Assembly: GCF_024713945.1 (NCBI RefSeq)
Contig: NC_134678.1
Location: 6,820,001 to 6,884,000 of the forward strand
Reading direction: 5' to 3'
Source of the DNA: Dermatophagoides farinae
Taxonomy: Eukaryota > Arthropoda > Arachnida > Sarcoptiformes > Pyroglyphidae
DNA: 64,000 nucleotides
Shown here: piece after piece, positions 13,708 to 36,698 of the stretch
Layout of the letters: each line of letters opens with the position of its first letter
Numbering within the stretch: the first letter of the stretch is position 1
Notes under the pieces: generated by a model
What the model saw: the letters and a program-made list of their open reading frames with translations, nothing else
What the model was told of the DNA's origin: nothing
The model's database searches: none
Translations under genes and position numbers: made by a program

Positions 13708-14762
13708 TTAGACATTATCGATATTATTTTTCAATATTGTTGATTCTTGTTGATTTGATGCTTGTTGTTGTTGCTGCTGCTGGACCAATGGAACGCGTAA
13801 TTGTGATGATGGTGGTGAATCCAATGAAATCGTTCGAAATTGATCCGGATTTTGTCCATCAATAACTTGTGTATATTCGGGTGGTTTATAATCTGGCAAT
13901 TTGGTTGCTTCATCATAATCGGGTGGTGGAATATTAGCAGCACGGCCGGTTATAATCAATGGTGGTAAATCATGATCAAACTGTCCACCAACACCGATAC
14001 CAGCAGTCAAACCACTAGCGGTTGCTGCATTATGCAATGTAATAGGAAGTATGAATTCTTTCATATGCAAATAACGATAACATTTCCATACGACACAAAG
14101 AAAGTATGTCTTGAATATCATGAAAAATGTCATGACCAACAATGTTGTCGTATAAACTTGAAAATTACGTTGATAGGATGATGCCCAAACAGTTGTGTTT
14201 GCCAAATCATCAAAATCCGATGTGCCAAGCTTCGAATCCGGTACACTATTCACACCATGAATTTCCATCATATTTTTTGTTGTTTTTGCCGAAGTTGCAT
14301 AATAATGGTATGGATTAGTGAATAATGCAAAGAATTGTGGCAAAGTGAATAGATAATCAATGAATTGTATGCCAAAAAATGGCAATATATATCTTGGTTT
14401 CGATTTAATAACACCATAGAGAAGCATAGCCGATACCCAAGCCAACAATAGATACATCAACACTGAGATCAGATTGATTCTGCTGGTTTCATCACGAACA
14501 AAACGAGCAGCAAAATAGCTATGATGATCATTGCTTACCATGAAGAAGAAAGTCAACAGGGCACAAATCAATGAACCAGCCTAGCCAATCGAAAAAAAAT
14601 GTGTTACACAATCAATTGGAAAAATATTCTACCAAAAATAATTACCAGATTAATGACAGCCACAAAAATGGTTGCAGGTCGTACATGAAGACAAAGACAA
14701 TAGGCATGTCGTTCGACATTGATATTATTTGAGGCAATTGATGATGATACACGTGCCATCAT
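13708..14762 (-). CDS. Lysosomal-associated transmembrane protein 4-like (LAPTM4/5 family)
   Basis: Four-pass late-endosome/lysosome membrane protein. Exons 14762-14646 and 14580-13708, 65-bp intron, 329 aa (vertebrate LAPTM4 is about 230). Exon 1 encodes MMARVSSS and the Cys-rich start of TM1 (YCLCLHVRPATIFVAVINL), matching the family's 'CCHVRTGTI' element. Further TM segments are MYLLLAWVSAMLLYGVI, ILPFFGIQFIDYLFTLPQF and TTLLVMTFFMIFKTYFLCVV followed by WKCYRYL, as in the family. The cytosolic tail has PPDYDEATKLPDYKPPEYTQ (about 256-272) with two PPxY motifs, the known NEDD4-type ubiquitin-ligase docking sites of this family, then a Gln run. NTT and other sites lie in the last luminal loop. 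The start is the first ATG after an in-frame upstream stop; a second ATG follows directly. Paralogue not assigned. Confidence 0.85.
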
Positions 14763-14923
14763 AATTTGATTTTCATTCAATGGACAACAATTTTTGAATC
14801 GAATCTTATCGTCGTTTTTTGTTTGAAAATTTTTCTATTGATTAATGATGATTGTAATCAATAAATAAATGACACTCAATTTTCGAAGTTAGATCAACAT
14901 ACACAATAAACAAAAAAAAATAG

Positions 14924-15211
14924 CTACTCAATATTGGTCGTTGGAAAAAAAATTAGCTCAACATGCGCAATGAATTCTGTCGTTATCGACCCAGAAACAA
15001 TATAACCCACCAAATACTCTTCTTCATTCTCACATTGCCAAATAGATGGCAGTATTGTAGTCGATTTTTTTTTTAATTGTCTTCGATTTACCGGAACTTT
15101 AACCTTATTATTGTCGATATAATTTGCTCTGAATAAGAATGATGAAAAATCGATTTCGATCTTACGATAATTGTTATCAGATTCAATTGATGGAGGTATT
15201 GTTTGTTCCAT
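14924..15211 (-). CDS. Small unidentified protein, 95 aa
   Basis: Single-exon ORF from a true ATG (15211), 161 bp upstream of the LAPTM-like gene and on the same strand. Unlike most short ORFs here it has no repeat-derived homopolymer and a mixed, globular-looking composition: an acidic start (MEQTIPPSIES), alternating hydrophobic segments (KIEIDFSSFLFRANYI, NKVKVPVN, EEYLVGYIVSG, FIAHVELIFFP) that read like beta strands, and a basic RRQLKKK loop. No signal peptide or membrane span. I do not recognise the family with confidence. The order 'SF.FR....NKVKVP....LVGYIV' faintly recalls the small RNase H2 subunit C, but the match is too weak to name. It could also be an exon of a larger gene or a chance ORF. 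Confidence 0.42.
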   Translation of the reverse strand: MEQTIPPSIESDNNYRKIEIDFSSFLFRANYIDNNKVKVPVNRRQLKKKSTTILPSIWQCENEEEYLVGYIVSGSITTEFIAHVELIFFPTTNIE

Positions 15212-16486
15212 TTATGGTCTGTATATTATTAAATTCCTTGTTGTTGTTGTTGTTGTTTACCAATCGATGATAATGTCCTAATTTTAATGTCCCTTTTTAT
15301 TTGTTGCAGTGAGAAAAATTCGTGTGACTCAATTAGTATGGCCATTATCATTACTACAATGAGAAAAAAAACGCAAAGAAATATTCTCACTATACGTCTG
15401 TGAAATAATTGCCTACAATGATCGATCCATTTAGGTAGAATTCAAGGAAACCTGAAAACTGAAAAACACCAAACACAACAAGCTAAATGAGAAAAAAAAT
15501 ACAGCTAGCAAACAAACAAGCCAAACGAAATCGAAATGATTCATCTCGCCGAAAATCATGGCCGCCATTATGGTATCATGAGAAGAAATGAAATGAAAAA
15601 AAAACGAAAGACGAAAAAAAAGAATCGAATTGTTATGGAACGAGAAAAAAATTTCCACACATTTCATTTGCTGTTACTGTCTGGCTATTGTCTTCCATTG
15701 TCATCATCATTGTATTTTCATTCAATTCTGGTAAGTCATCAAATGATTGATTGGGCGATTTTGAGTGGCGATAATATAATGCTCATTCGTTATACCAATC
15801 ATCATCATCATCATCAATGACTTTTTTCTGGTTCAATTGAAATATCCAGAAAAAAATGTATGGTGGTAGTTTTTGTGGTTGTGGCCAGTAGTTTTTTTGT
15901 TCTCTCCAATTTTAACAATGAGAGAGAGAGAAAAAAAAATATAAAAAAAACGCCGAAACACTAGCCACAATTACCGAAGAAATTTACCTTGATCGGTTGT
16001 AGAGGTACAAAAAAGAAGAATTCTGGTCACATTCCTAGTTCATTGTCATTATTATGTGGTTCGGAACAATAGAATCCAATGCGTTCCACCATACACAATG
16101 CACCGACAAAACAGAAAAGTGTGTGTGTGTGTGTGTGTAGAAATTGCTAACAAAGATGAAAAACATACGACAAAAAAAGCGAATATCTCAAAGAATAAAA
16201 GTAGTATATTACTGGTGGTGGTGGTGGTGGTGGTTGTTGTTGTCCAGAATATACTGTGTATATGTGTGTATCATTGAAATTCATTTTGAATCATTAAAGG
16301 ACGTCGTTGTCATTTTTTTTTGTATAAAAACTAGTTGTATGTTATGATAAAAGGCATAACTATTTTTTTATTTTTTTTTTTGGCCGTCGATAATCGATTT
16401 TATTCGGTTATTCGACGCATAGTAATAAATACCATTGATTATTATTATAATCAACAACATTTTTTTTCCAGTTTATCTGTGTCAAT

Positions 16487-16517
<31 letters not shown>

Positions 16518-18333
16518 GTGGACTGATTGTTTATTACTGGAACGATTATTCGTTTACTAAACAAGAAATAAAAATCATTATCATCATCATCCATTTAGAT
16601 GAATCTCGATTGATATTTTTTTTTGCTTTTTAATTAAAATTTTCTTTTTGAATACACGAATAGAAGAAGGAATTTACCTTGTGTGTGTGTGGATGGGTGT
16701 ACAGTTATTTCATAAATATTTCAACGACAACAACAACAACAGTGAAACGACCATGAAATCGATTTAACAATGATGATGATGATGATGATGATGGTGACAT
16801 TTTTGTTGTTGTTGTTGTTGTGAATCTTTCTTTCATTTTGAATTTTGTTACACACTATGTTTTTCTGGTCATGGAGAAAAGAATCCAACTGGATCGTATA
16901 TGAAACGTACGCACGAACGATTGATAAAAAATGAATGAATTTTATCATTCGGTTTGGATGAAAAAAAAACCCGGAATCGTGATTAAACTATCAAATTTAA
17001 TAACGGTGAAATAAAAAAAAAATTTTTTTGGTTTCATCTATCCGCCATCATCAAGGTTTGGATTTTCATTTTTATCGGTTTTTTTTGCCATTCTTGAAAA
17101 TTGAAAAAAAAATATTCGTAAGTACATTTAAATATTGAATAAAATTTTTTCATCTATTTTCTTTCCTTTCTGCGATGAATTCCTAGCTCTAGTCCTTCAT
17201 TTACTAATCGATTTTTTTAAAAAAAATGAATATAATTTTTTCAGTGAGAAAATAAATTCCTCATCGTTTGCGGCCATCACCAGTACATCAATTGATCATG
17301 AGGTCGGCACCAAGATGATCATCATTACCAAGAAGGCTCATCTTGTTTTTTTAATAAAATTTATCCTGTGATTAGTCAAATTTAACTCTAATCTAAGCTT
17401 CAAATTTAGAATCAGATAGATTGATAATATGCATCCGATTAATAATTCATTGATTGATTGCATTTGCAACATTTGAAACAAACAAAAAAAAAATTCAATT
17501 TTCATCTCATTTTTGCTTTTGTTATGTTTGTCTCTTTTTTTTCCTTGAACTAACCCTGTGAATGAAATTTAGTGAAAATTTAGTGAACAAAAATTCTGTG
17601 CCTGAAGTTTTTAACACCAATTATAACCAATATAAACATAGCAAGCAAATTTTACATTAAGCACGGTATTGTTGGTCTCGAAAATCATTGCTATAAATAC
17701 TGTAAATATATTGTGTTTGCCTTATCATAATCATCGATTTATAATGTAATTGTCCAATCAATTGATCAATCATTCAAATCAATCGAATGCCATAATGTTA
17801 TGAAAAGTTGTTCCAAAAACTAAAAAAAAAAAATCCAATTATGATTGATGATCAATTGAATTCCATCGAATGCTAACATGATTTGATCATCATAAACACC
17901 ATTGCCATTGTTTTACAACAACAACAAAAAACAAACAAACAAACGAACAAATCTAGATTGATATCATTGTTTATTTAAAATATAACTTAGAAAATTGATA
18001 TAATTAATGTAAATGATGATTGCCGTTAATCAATTAGCCGGTCTTGTTATCGTTGTTGCCATTCAATAATAATAATGATAATTGATGAATGATCATCGTG
18101 TGATATAAACAAATAAACAAAAATTAGCATATACATGTGTCCAGTGCCTGCCTGAATTCATATTCATATATTCATAATCAGATCAATCATTTGGAATCTT
18201 GTTTTTTGTTTTGTTTTGTCTTGTTTTGTTTTGCATCATCAACACATTTGATATCAGCTATGATTGAATTGATATTAGCATTACCATTATTATTGTTATT
18301 ATCATAAGAAAAAATATCATATTGATATATATT
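15212..18333. other. Repeat-rich region, no gene recognised
   Basis: 3.1 kb of AT-rich DNA dense in microsatellites: (GT)n at 16120-16138, (GGT)n at 16214-16234, (CAA)n at 16485-16517, (GAT)n at 16771-16792 and (TTG)n at 16804-16821. Minus-strand donor-like sites (AAG|GTAAAT) occur near 15985 and 16675, which may belong to unseen 5' UTR exons. A palindromic ATGGCCGCCAT at 15557-15567 sits in a slightly CpG-richer patch. The last part probably contains the 5' UTR of the TMEM200-like gene. Confidence 0.4.
16485..16517. repeat. (CAA)n microsatellite
   Basis: Eleven tandem CAA/ACA units in non-coding DNA. Confidence 0.9.
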
Positions 18334-20091
18334 ATGAGCAGTGCAGCTGTGATTGGCCGACAATTACGGCAACAACAGACAACTAATCGGGCACCTGGAC
18401 CAGTAGTACCGCCAACACATTATCGAGGTAGACCAATCAACATTAATCATAATTATAATGATCAACAACAAATATTTTTGGCCAATGGTGTTGATTTTTT
18501 CAATGATCAAGGCGCTGATGTTAATTCAAAATTTGCCAAATTTTCGCAACAATATAATCATAGTTCATATGAATTTTATCCACATCCTGCACATCGTGAA
18601 ACAAATAATAATAAAAAACATGGTCATGGTCATATGAATAAATCTGTAAATAATAATAGCAACGGCAGTAGCAAAAAAACGAAAGAAAATCAAATGATTT
18701 TTAGTAAACATTGTTTTTGTGTTGCATTCAAAGCATTAAGTACGGGTGTTATATTATTTTCAATCGGTACCATTATGTCTATTGTTGGATTTTTTGCCGA
18801 TTCATTAGCACTGGAACCAATTCAATTGAATAATGGTACCTATACTACTATTATTAATAAAGGTACCAAATTACATTTACATAATATGACTTATGTTGGC
18901 CCAGTTATAATGGGTCTTGGTTTTATCGTTATTGTTGCCGCTTGTGTATTAACGTTCGAAGTACGTGATACATTGGGCATTAAAGATGATCCAAAAAATA
19001 GAAAAAAATCTATTCAACAAAATCATCATCATCATCATCAACAACAACAACCACCACTACCACCACCACCACCACCATTAGCATTACCGCCAACGATAAA
19101 TCAAAGTGATAAAAATAAATCCAATAAAGATAGTAGCATCGTTACAATTGATAATACAAAATCTTCCATTAAGAATCATCAAAATCATCATCATCATCAT
19201 TCAAAGAATATGGATGAAAAGAAAATGTCGAGCAATTCAACTACTACAATCGATACGACATCATCATCAAGGAACCATCAATCAATCGATCATAACAACA
19301 ACAACAAAAACAGCGATAATAGGTTGTCAGCTAATAACAATAATATGATGATGACTAATCCCTCAGATTTATTATCTTCTTCTTATTATTATCATTGTTA
19401 TTGTCGAATTCCATCACCTGTAGATATTGAGCTTAGCGATCCAGAAGGATGTTCATTGAATACAATGACATATTGTTCATCTGCAACAACATTATCCACT
19501 ATGACACCACATAAATGGCGCCAACGATGTTCATGTTCCGGTTCACCAACAAATTCAATGCTTTTAGCATTAAATAAAATTGTCGATCAGATTGATTCAA
19601 CACCAACATTCGATGAACGAAAAACAAATTTTTTTCCCATTATCAATCACCAACAACCATCAATCAATCGAAATAGCCGAATGATTGCATCGATCGATGA
19701 TCTATCATCACTTAATTCATATCAATCTGAATCATCATCATCATCATTGCCGCAGAAATTAAAAACGTCACAAACGATCACGATAGATTTATGGCCAGAT
19801 TATAAACATAATAACAACAATAATGAAAACATCAAGCACAATAATAATATGGCTAGAAAACCAATTTATCAAATAAATTATGGCAATAATTATCATCATT
19901 CTAATAATAATAATAATAATAACAACAACCAAACAATGTCACATTTATCAATTAATAATAATTATAATCATCAAAATCATAAAACATCTTCAACAACAAA
20001 GATTGGAAATAATTCTTCATCATCATCATCATCGTTTCCATTGTTGACGATGCCATCATTGAAGAATCTCCACCACCATCATCATCATTGA
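18334..20091 (+). CDS. TMEM200-like two-pass membrane protein with long low-complexity tail
   Basis: Single-exon model of 585 aa; the true ATG is at 18334 (MSSAAVIGRQLR). Two hydrophobic spans are visible: about 134-155 (ALSTGVILFSIGTIMSIVGF) and about 189-210 (VGPVIMGLGFIVIVAACVLT), separated by a roughly 35-residue loop with two glycosylation sites (NNGT, NMT) and followed by FEVRDTLG. The spacing, the 'H.H...M..VGP..MG.G' entry to TM2 and the '.E.RD' exit match the TMEM200A/B/C family. The long cytosolic tail is rich in His, Asn, Ser, Pro and Gln from CAT/AAT/CAA repeats, with an ordered-looking patch near residues 352-402 (YHCYCRIPSPVDIELSDPEG, then NTMTYCSSATTLS), a likely functional motif. 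Function of the family is poorly known. AATAAA at 20348-20353. An upstream UTR intron is possible. Confidence 0.65.
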   Translation: MSSAAVIGRQLRQQQTTNRAPGPVVPPTHYRGRPININHNYNDQQQIFLANGVDFFNDQGADVNSKFAKFSQQYNHSSYEFYPHPAHRETNNNKKHGHGHMNKSVNNNSNGSSKKTKENQMIFSKHCFCVAFKALSTGVILFSIGTIMSIVGFFADSLALEPIQLNNGTYTTIINKGTKLHLHNMTYVGPVIMGLGFIVIVAACVLTFEVRDTLGIKDDPKNRKKSIQQNHHHHHQQQQPPLPPPPPPLALPPTINQSDKNKSNKDSSIVTIDNTKSSIKNHQNHHHHHSKNMDEKKMSSNSTTTIDTTSSSRNHQSIDHNNNNKNSDNRLSANNNNMMMTNPSDLLSSSYYYHCYCRIPSPVDIELSDPEGCSLNTMTYCSSATTLSTMTPHKWRQRCSCSGSPTNSMLLALNKIVDQIDSTPTFDERKTNFFPIINHQQPSINRNSRMIASIDDLSSLNSYQSESSSSSLPQKLKTSQTITIDLWPDYKHNNNNNENIKHNNNMARKPIYQINYGNNYHHSNNNNNNNNNQTMSHLSINNNYNHQNHKTSSTTKIGNNSSSSSSSFPLLTMPSLKNLHHHHHH

Positions 20092-20865
20092 TTGACTATT
20101 TTTGTTATTAATGATTATCAGAAATCTAAATAGATGTTCTATTTCATTTATGCCAAACAATATTTATTGATTATAGATCGATCATCATCATTATATGTGA
20201 TGATAATTTTTTGTTGTTGTAAATTTTAATTAATTAATTAAAAAAAAAATGTTAAACTACTATCAAAATGGCTATTGTTATTGTTGTTGATGATCGATAA
20301 AGTTGTTAAAAATGATTTGAATATTTTTTTTTCTTTTCTGGTTTTGTAATAAAAATATTTAACAAACCTTGAACGTTATATGGTGATTTATGATTTTTTT
20401 TTTTGCTGAATAATTTTATTACACCACCAAATCATGGCCATATATTTTTGTTGTTGTTGTTGTTGTTGTTGTTGTTATGAATGTGGTCAACCAAGCAGCA
20501 AATGTACCGAATGGATCCAAATGAAACTCAAAGATGATTCAAGGTTATAACCTCTCTACCCATACACAATTCAGATAGGTTGTAATTATCATTTTTTTTT
20601 TGTTTTGTTTGAAATGAATTATAAAACTTGTTCATCATTGGAACAAGAAAATTCCAATCACGTAATTTTGGTGACCATATGGATAATCAATTCAATTGGT
20701 TTATATTATGCAAATTTACAGAGCAGCAAACCAACAGTCGATAATCAATTTGATTGAAAAAATTTTATTATTATTTTTTTTTAATCATAATAACATAAAT
20801 TTAATTCATTCAAATCATGAAAATCGAACAATAAATAAGGCTTTTTATCATTCATATCAAAAATT
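20092..20865. other. Intergenic region between convergent TMEM200-like and FAM135 genes
   Basis: 774 bp containing the plus-strand AATAAA (20348-20353), a (TTG)n tract at 20448-20476 and a minus-strand AATAAA at 20769-20764 that fits FAM135 (97 bp past its stop). The ORF at 20696-20986 (+) is antisense to the FAM135 last exon and not real. Confidence 0.5.
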
Positions 20866-31150
<10,285 letters not shown>

Positions 31151-34100
31151 TTCAAAAACAACAACAACAACAACTATCATCATGGCGACCGACGAATGTG
31201 AGCCACCAACAGCAACAATGTGATAGTGTTTGTGTCTGTGTGTGTGTGTGTGTGTGGAAAATATTTCGCGACCTATTCGCGCGCGGGACTTGATCATCGA
31301 GTGTTTGTGTTTCGAGTATTTTTCTCTTTTTTTTTGGCCGTTTATTTTTTTTTTATATTCTTATTTCATGTTTGAGTGTGTTTCGATGTGATGTGATGTT
31401 TTTTCTTTCTGTCTCAAAAAACATCACATCGATGGTATTTATAATATATATGTTTGAGCATCATCATCATCGTCATCAAAAATAAAATGATCCAACAAAA
31501 TTGAATGGTTTTTTTTCTCCATTTCCAAATCGTGGATCATATTTCACCATTTTTTAAATTGTGTTCCAATAGAAATTTGTTTTTTTTTCGTGTTTATCTG
31601 TGATTCAACAACAACTACAACAACAATTCATTCTGATTAATCAAATCAATCGATCAAGATTTATTCAACGTAAAAATAATTAGTGTTTTTTTTTTCATTG
31701 GTTTTTAAATTGTTGTTTGATGGAAACCACACCAAACCAATACACAATCAGTTATTAATCACATCCAACAACTATCATCATGACATCATTAGTGTGTGTG
31801 TGTGTGTGTAAAAAAAAACTGTCTGGTTGCTATTTGATGATCCAATCGAATCCATCGCGACTATAACGACAACGACGAACCCAAAATCTTGGATCTGGTT
31901 TATTTATTTATTTTTTTTATGATCATTATCACCATATAAAAAAACATTTTCATCATTAAATCCCAATCGGATTTCCTTGTCATAAAATCGTGTTTGTTCT
32001 TTTTTTTTGTTGTTGTTGTTCAGTGAATCCACACATTCATTTCCTTGTTTGAATTTCTGATTGATTTTTTTTTCTTCTTTAAAAAAAATCCGGCTTTTCC
32101 AAAGAAAATTCCATATTTTTTTATTATTATTCATCTTTCATCATCCTCATACACACACGAAACTCATAAGCCTTTTTTCCATAACTTTTGAATGTTTTTT
32201 TTCTTGGATAAAAAATCAGGTAATTCTTTTTTTTTCTCTCTTTGTTGTTAAATTATTCATTCACCACTTATTGTTATGTTGATGAAGATTATCATGTTTT
32301 TTTTTGCATGTGCAGGTTTTAAATAATTTTTTGATGAATTTTTGTGAAAAATTCCAAATCAGTGTCTGTCCTATACTGTGGTGATCATCTTTCATTTTTT
32401 CATAAATATGAAAAAAAAATAAATTCTCAATCCTTTATATTGACTAAAGTAACTGTGTAGTGGGTAGAAAAATTCATAAAAAAATCATACCCAATGAGTA
32501 TATATAGTGTATATTGCCCTATTTGTACAAATGATGATGATGATGATGATTAAAGTTACGATTCAAATTCTTTCCATTGTGTGTATATGTGTGTTTGCAT
32601 AAAATTCTTTGGCTGACGTTTAGGTAAACAATCATTGAATAAGAATGAACAGAATAAGAATAAAAAAAAATCTAACGATTTGATTTCTTGACTTTTTTTT
32701 CTTTCCGTTATTTATTTTTTTATTATTATTATTTCATTCACATACGCACACACACACACACACACATACACATTTTACCAGATGATATCTATAGCCAGGT
32801 TTTTTTTATTATTTAAATTTGTGAACAAAGAAGAAAAAAAAATTTTAGAATGTTTTTGCAAGGAAAGGAAACGAAAAAAAAAATTTTTTTTCGTGAATTT
32901 GTAAAAGATTTTGAATAATAATAATAAACCTGCAAACCATTATTGCAAAAAAAAAAATAGTGAAACCATTGTCTTACGTTTTTTGTTGTTTTTCATTGAA
33001 TCTTTTTTTTAATATATTTCTATTCTATATGCCTATAGGAAATACTTTCTGCTTTTTTGTTTAGAATTTCAATTTTTTTCTTCTTCTCTTGGTCTCAATA
33101 TCACATTACCCATAGAGAATTGGTTTTGAAGAACAAAAACCGTGTGTATGTGTGTGTGTATATATATGGAAATGGTTTTACCGGAATTTATATCCACGAT
33201 TCAATCTCTCCATTATTATTTGATGTAGAATCAATCGGCAAAAAAAGAAAAATTCCTAAACTCAAATAAGACATTGGTATTTTGTAATGCGTTAGAAAAA
33301 AAAACTCTTATCGAACAAACGAACCAGTCCATTATTCAAATTTAAATTTTTTGGATTCAGTTCGAGTTCAATGTGTGTGTTTGTGTTTTGTTTTGTTAGA
33401 TTTTGGCCTTTTTCATTTCTTTATTGTATGTACTATGTCATATACACAAGATTCTTATTGATATGAAGAACAAAAAACGAAAAAAAATATGTATCGATCT
33501 TGTACGATTTCTCTCTCTGTTTCTATGTCCATCATATTCAAGTTGTCAACTTATCAGAATTTGTATCAGTCTTTTGTTTTGTATGGAGAATTTTTCATAT
33601 ATTCACAGAATGAAAAATTGTCATTCAAATTTTGTATGTCTACAAAATGAAACATTTTTTTTTTGTCTAGTTGTCTATTTGAATAATGATAAATTGTTTG
33701 TTTGTTTGTTTATTTATTTATTTTTTTTCTTGCTTGTTTCCGGTTCAACATGACTTTAACTTTGGTATTTATTATAATAATAATGATTATGATGATGATG
33801 GATGTAAAGGAAATAGGAACCATTTAAACGTACACACAAACATCACTGACATGTGGACATGAAAGAATTCATTATCAGAATGATTCTTTATTCCGTTTTT
33901 TTTGTTGTTGTTGTTGTCGGTGTTGGTGTTGGTGTGACTGAATATTTGTTTATCATCAATGATGATTTTCTTTTGGGTGAAAAATCCATTGAATGATTGA
34001 TGAGATGTGAGTTGTGTGTATTTTCTATTAGAATAATGAATTTTTTTTGCATACGTTTACTTTGTGCGACCTATGACCGTAATTGACATTATCATCATCA

Positions 34101-36666
34101 TCATCATCATAATGATGATGATCATTTTCTTTTTCTTTTTTTTTTGTTGGGTGACAATTGCCATTTTATTCATTCATTCGTAAATTCATATATATATATT
34201 CATCACTTTTTCTCCGGTTGTTTACCGAAAAGGAAATTTTTTTTTTATTTTTTTTGCTTCATTCAATGAATAATGTGTTAAATGGCCATTTATTTATTTC
34301 CTACAAATTTTTGTCGTTTCTGTTGTTATTGCTCCAATAAACACTTACGTGATGATGATAATGTTTGTTGAACCAAACAAACAAACAAAAAATACTAATA
34401 CAAATTATGCAAAAAAAAGGCTGAAATTTTTTTTTCATTTCGATTAAATCTAAACCCAAACAACCAAAATTTAACCATATATAAATAATATAAATGTAGT
34501 GAGAAGAATCTATTTGAGCTTGAAAATAATTTAAGACACACACACACACAACATTAACATCTGAAAGTTATTATTATCATTATAATTGGCCACACACTCT
34601 GGACCAAATTGTTAAGACGTTGTTGCTAGTGATAATAAGATTTTTTTTGTTTGTTATTTCACATTTTGAAAGGTTAATGATGATGATGATGATAATTCGA
34701 TTATAGTTTGATGTCATCGACATTTCTATGTCAAATGATTAGAATTTTCATTTGATTTATTATTTGGATTACAATTTTTTTGGTTTTTTTTCTGTTTATG
34801 TTCCATAAAAAAAAACAATTGGAATACTTCTAGAGAATTTTTTTGGGTAATGTCAAATTCACACATTTGGTTTCACTTGATATACGTGTATGCATTGAAT
34901 GTGATTTTATTTGGATTCTGTGAAAAGATTGACGATATCAAAAAAAAAAAAAAAAAATTCTTTAGGTATATGACAGTTTGACGACTATATTATATGATTC
35001 TTATTTTGCATATTATCGATTTTTTTTTCTTTTTAGTTTGCTCGTCAACAACCCATTCGCAAATTCTGCAAATGTCTATGGTTGAATGTTTATTTTTTTT
35101 TTCGAGAATAAAAAAGTGTTGTATGCTGCTGTCAATGTAATAAGAATTTTTATTTTTATTACGTGTGTTTTTGTCACCAAATGTTGATGTAATAAAGTAA
35201 AATTCTTTTTTTTCACATTGATAGAGTGAAAAAGTTTTTTTTTGTGTGTGTGTGTGATGGGAAATAAAAGTTTATTTTATTTTATTTTTTTCTTCTTTCA
35301 ACGATAAAATCAGTTTAATCTTTTTCTCCCGGAAAGAATTCATCGATGGATGCTTTCCGTAAACACAGCCAGCCAGCCAGCCAGTTCATTCATCACACAT
35401 TCAGATCCACATTTGGATTCATTTTTTTCAAAAGAAAAAAAAAATTTGAATCCAAATAAAAAAAGAAGAAGAAAACTTTAAAGTTTTTGATTCAATTTTT
35501 TTTGTCCTTTTATAGATAATCAAATCGTAAATGGTTGTGGAACAAAAAAAAACAACATCAAAACAATCGATATTTCGACAGTAGCGAAAAAAAATCGGTT
35601 AACACGGACCATTGGTTTTTTTTTTGTTTGGTTTTGTTTTGACCACACAGAGATCAAAATCATCATCATCATCACACCATAATAAAACCACTTGATTTTG
35701 TTTGGTTCCGTTGTGGATTGTTGTTGTTGTTGTTGCTGTGGTTGCTACTGCTGCTGCTGCTGCTGTGGTCACTTTTTTTGGCTCCATTAGGATCCTTTTT
35801 TTTTCGTTGTTGTTGTTGTTGTTACACATATGGAGCTCTGCAAAAATCTATGCAATCCGATTTTTAGCTTTTGTTTGTGTCTATCTCTTTGCATGTGTAT
35901 GTGTGTGTGTGTGTTTATTGAGATTAATTTACGCTCACTTGGATCTTGCATTTTTTTTCTCGTCCTGGTTCTTTCTTTTTTTTTTTTTTTGGTAAATGTC
36001 CATTTCTGTTCCATTGGAACCACTATCCAAGTAAATTTACTTTCACTTTGTAAATAAAAAAAAAATGCTTTTGATGATTGTTGTTGTTGTTGTTGTTGTT
36101 GCTAAATAAATGCCGAATAACGGATATCTTTTCGTTACTATTTTTTTTATTAAAATGCTTAACAAAACACAAAAAAAAGACGAAAGTGAAAAACGTGCGT
36201 TTATAAATAATTGTCTGTTTGTGTTTGTGTGTATGTTTTCTGTTTCTGGATAAAAAAAAAGAATTCAACGAAACAGAGAATATAATATGTGCATTACATT
36301 CTAGTAGTTGAATAGAGAGAAAAAAAAATTGGTATACTCGAATTGCAAATTCTTCTGAAATTCTAAGATCATCATCATCATCATCATCAGCAGCAGCAGA
36401 TGATGATAAGATAGAATAAAATCAAATGACTTGACTAAATACTCAAGAAATGCATTGAAGACAGTGAGAATTGAGTGAGAAACAAAACGAAAAAAAAAAA
36501 TTCTGAAATTCTGTATTCGAAATGTATTTATGTGTGCGTATGTCTTTTTTGTTTCCATGATTCAATTGGCATTTTGCTATTTATTCTAAGCACAAACAAA
36601 CGGACATTATTTTCTTAAATAGGATTTTTTTTTTTAATTAAAATGTTAAGTGTGCCACTGTTTGTG

Positions 36667-36698
<32 letters not shown>

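Noticed and set aside
15431-15820. Divergent ORFs around ATGGCCGCCAT
   Set aside because: The palindrome gives an ATG on both strands; neither product resembles a protein family.
16056-16347. Overlapping ORFs with Val or Trp runs
   Set aside because: Direct translations of GT and GGT repeats.
33403-33753. 116-codon ORF rich in Phe, Leu, Cys
   Set aside because: Hydrophobic by T-richness; no recognisable domain or splice signals.
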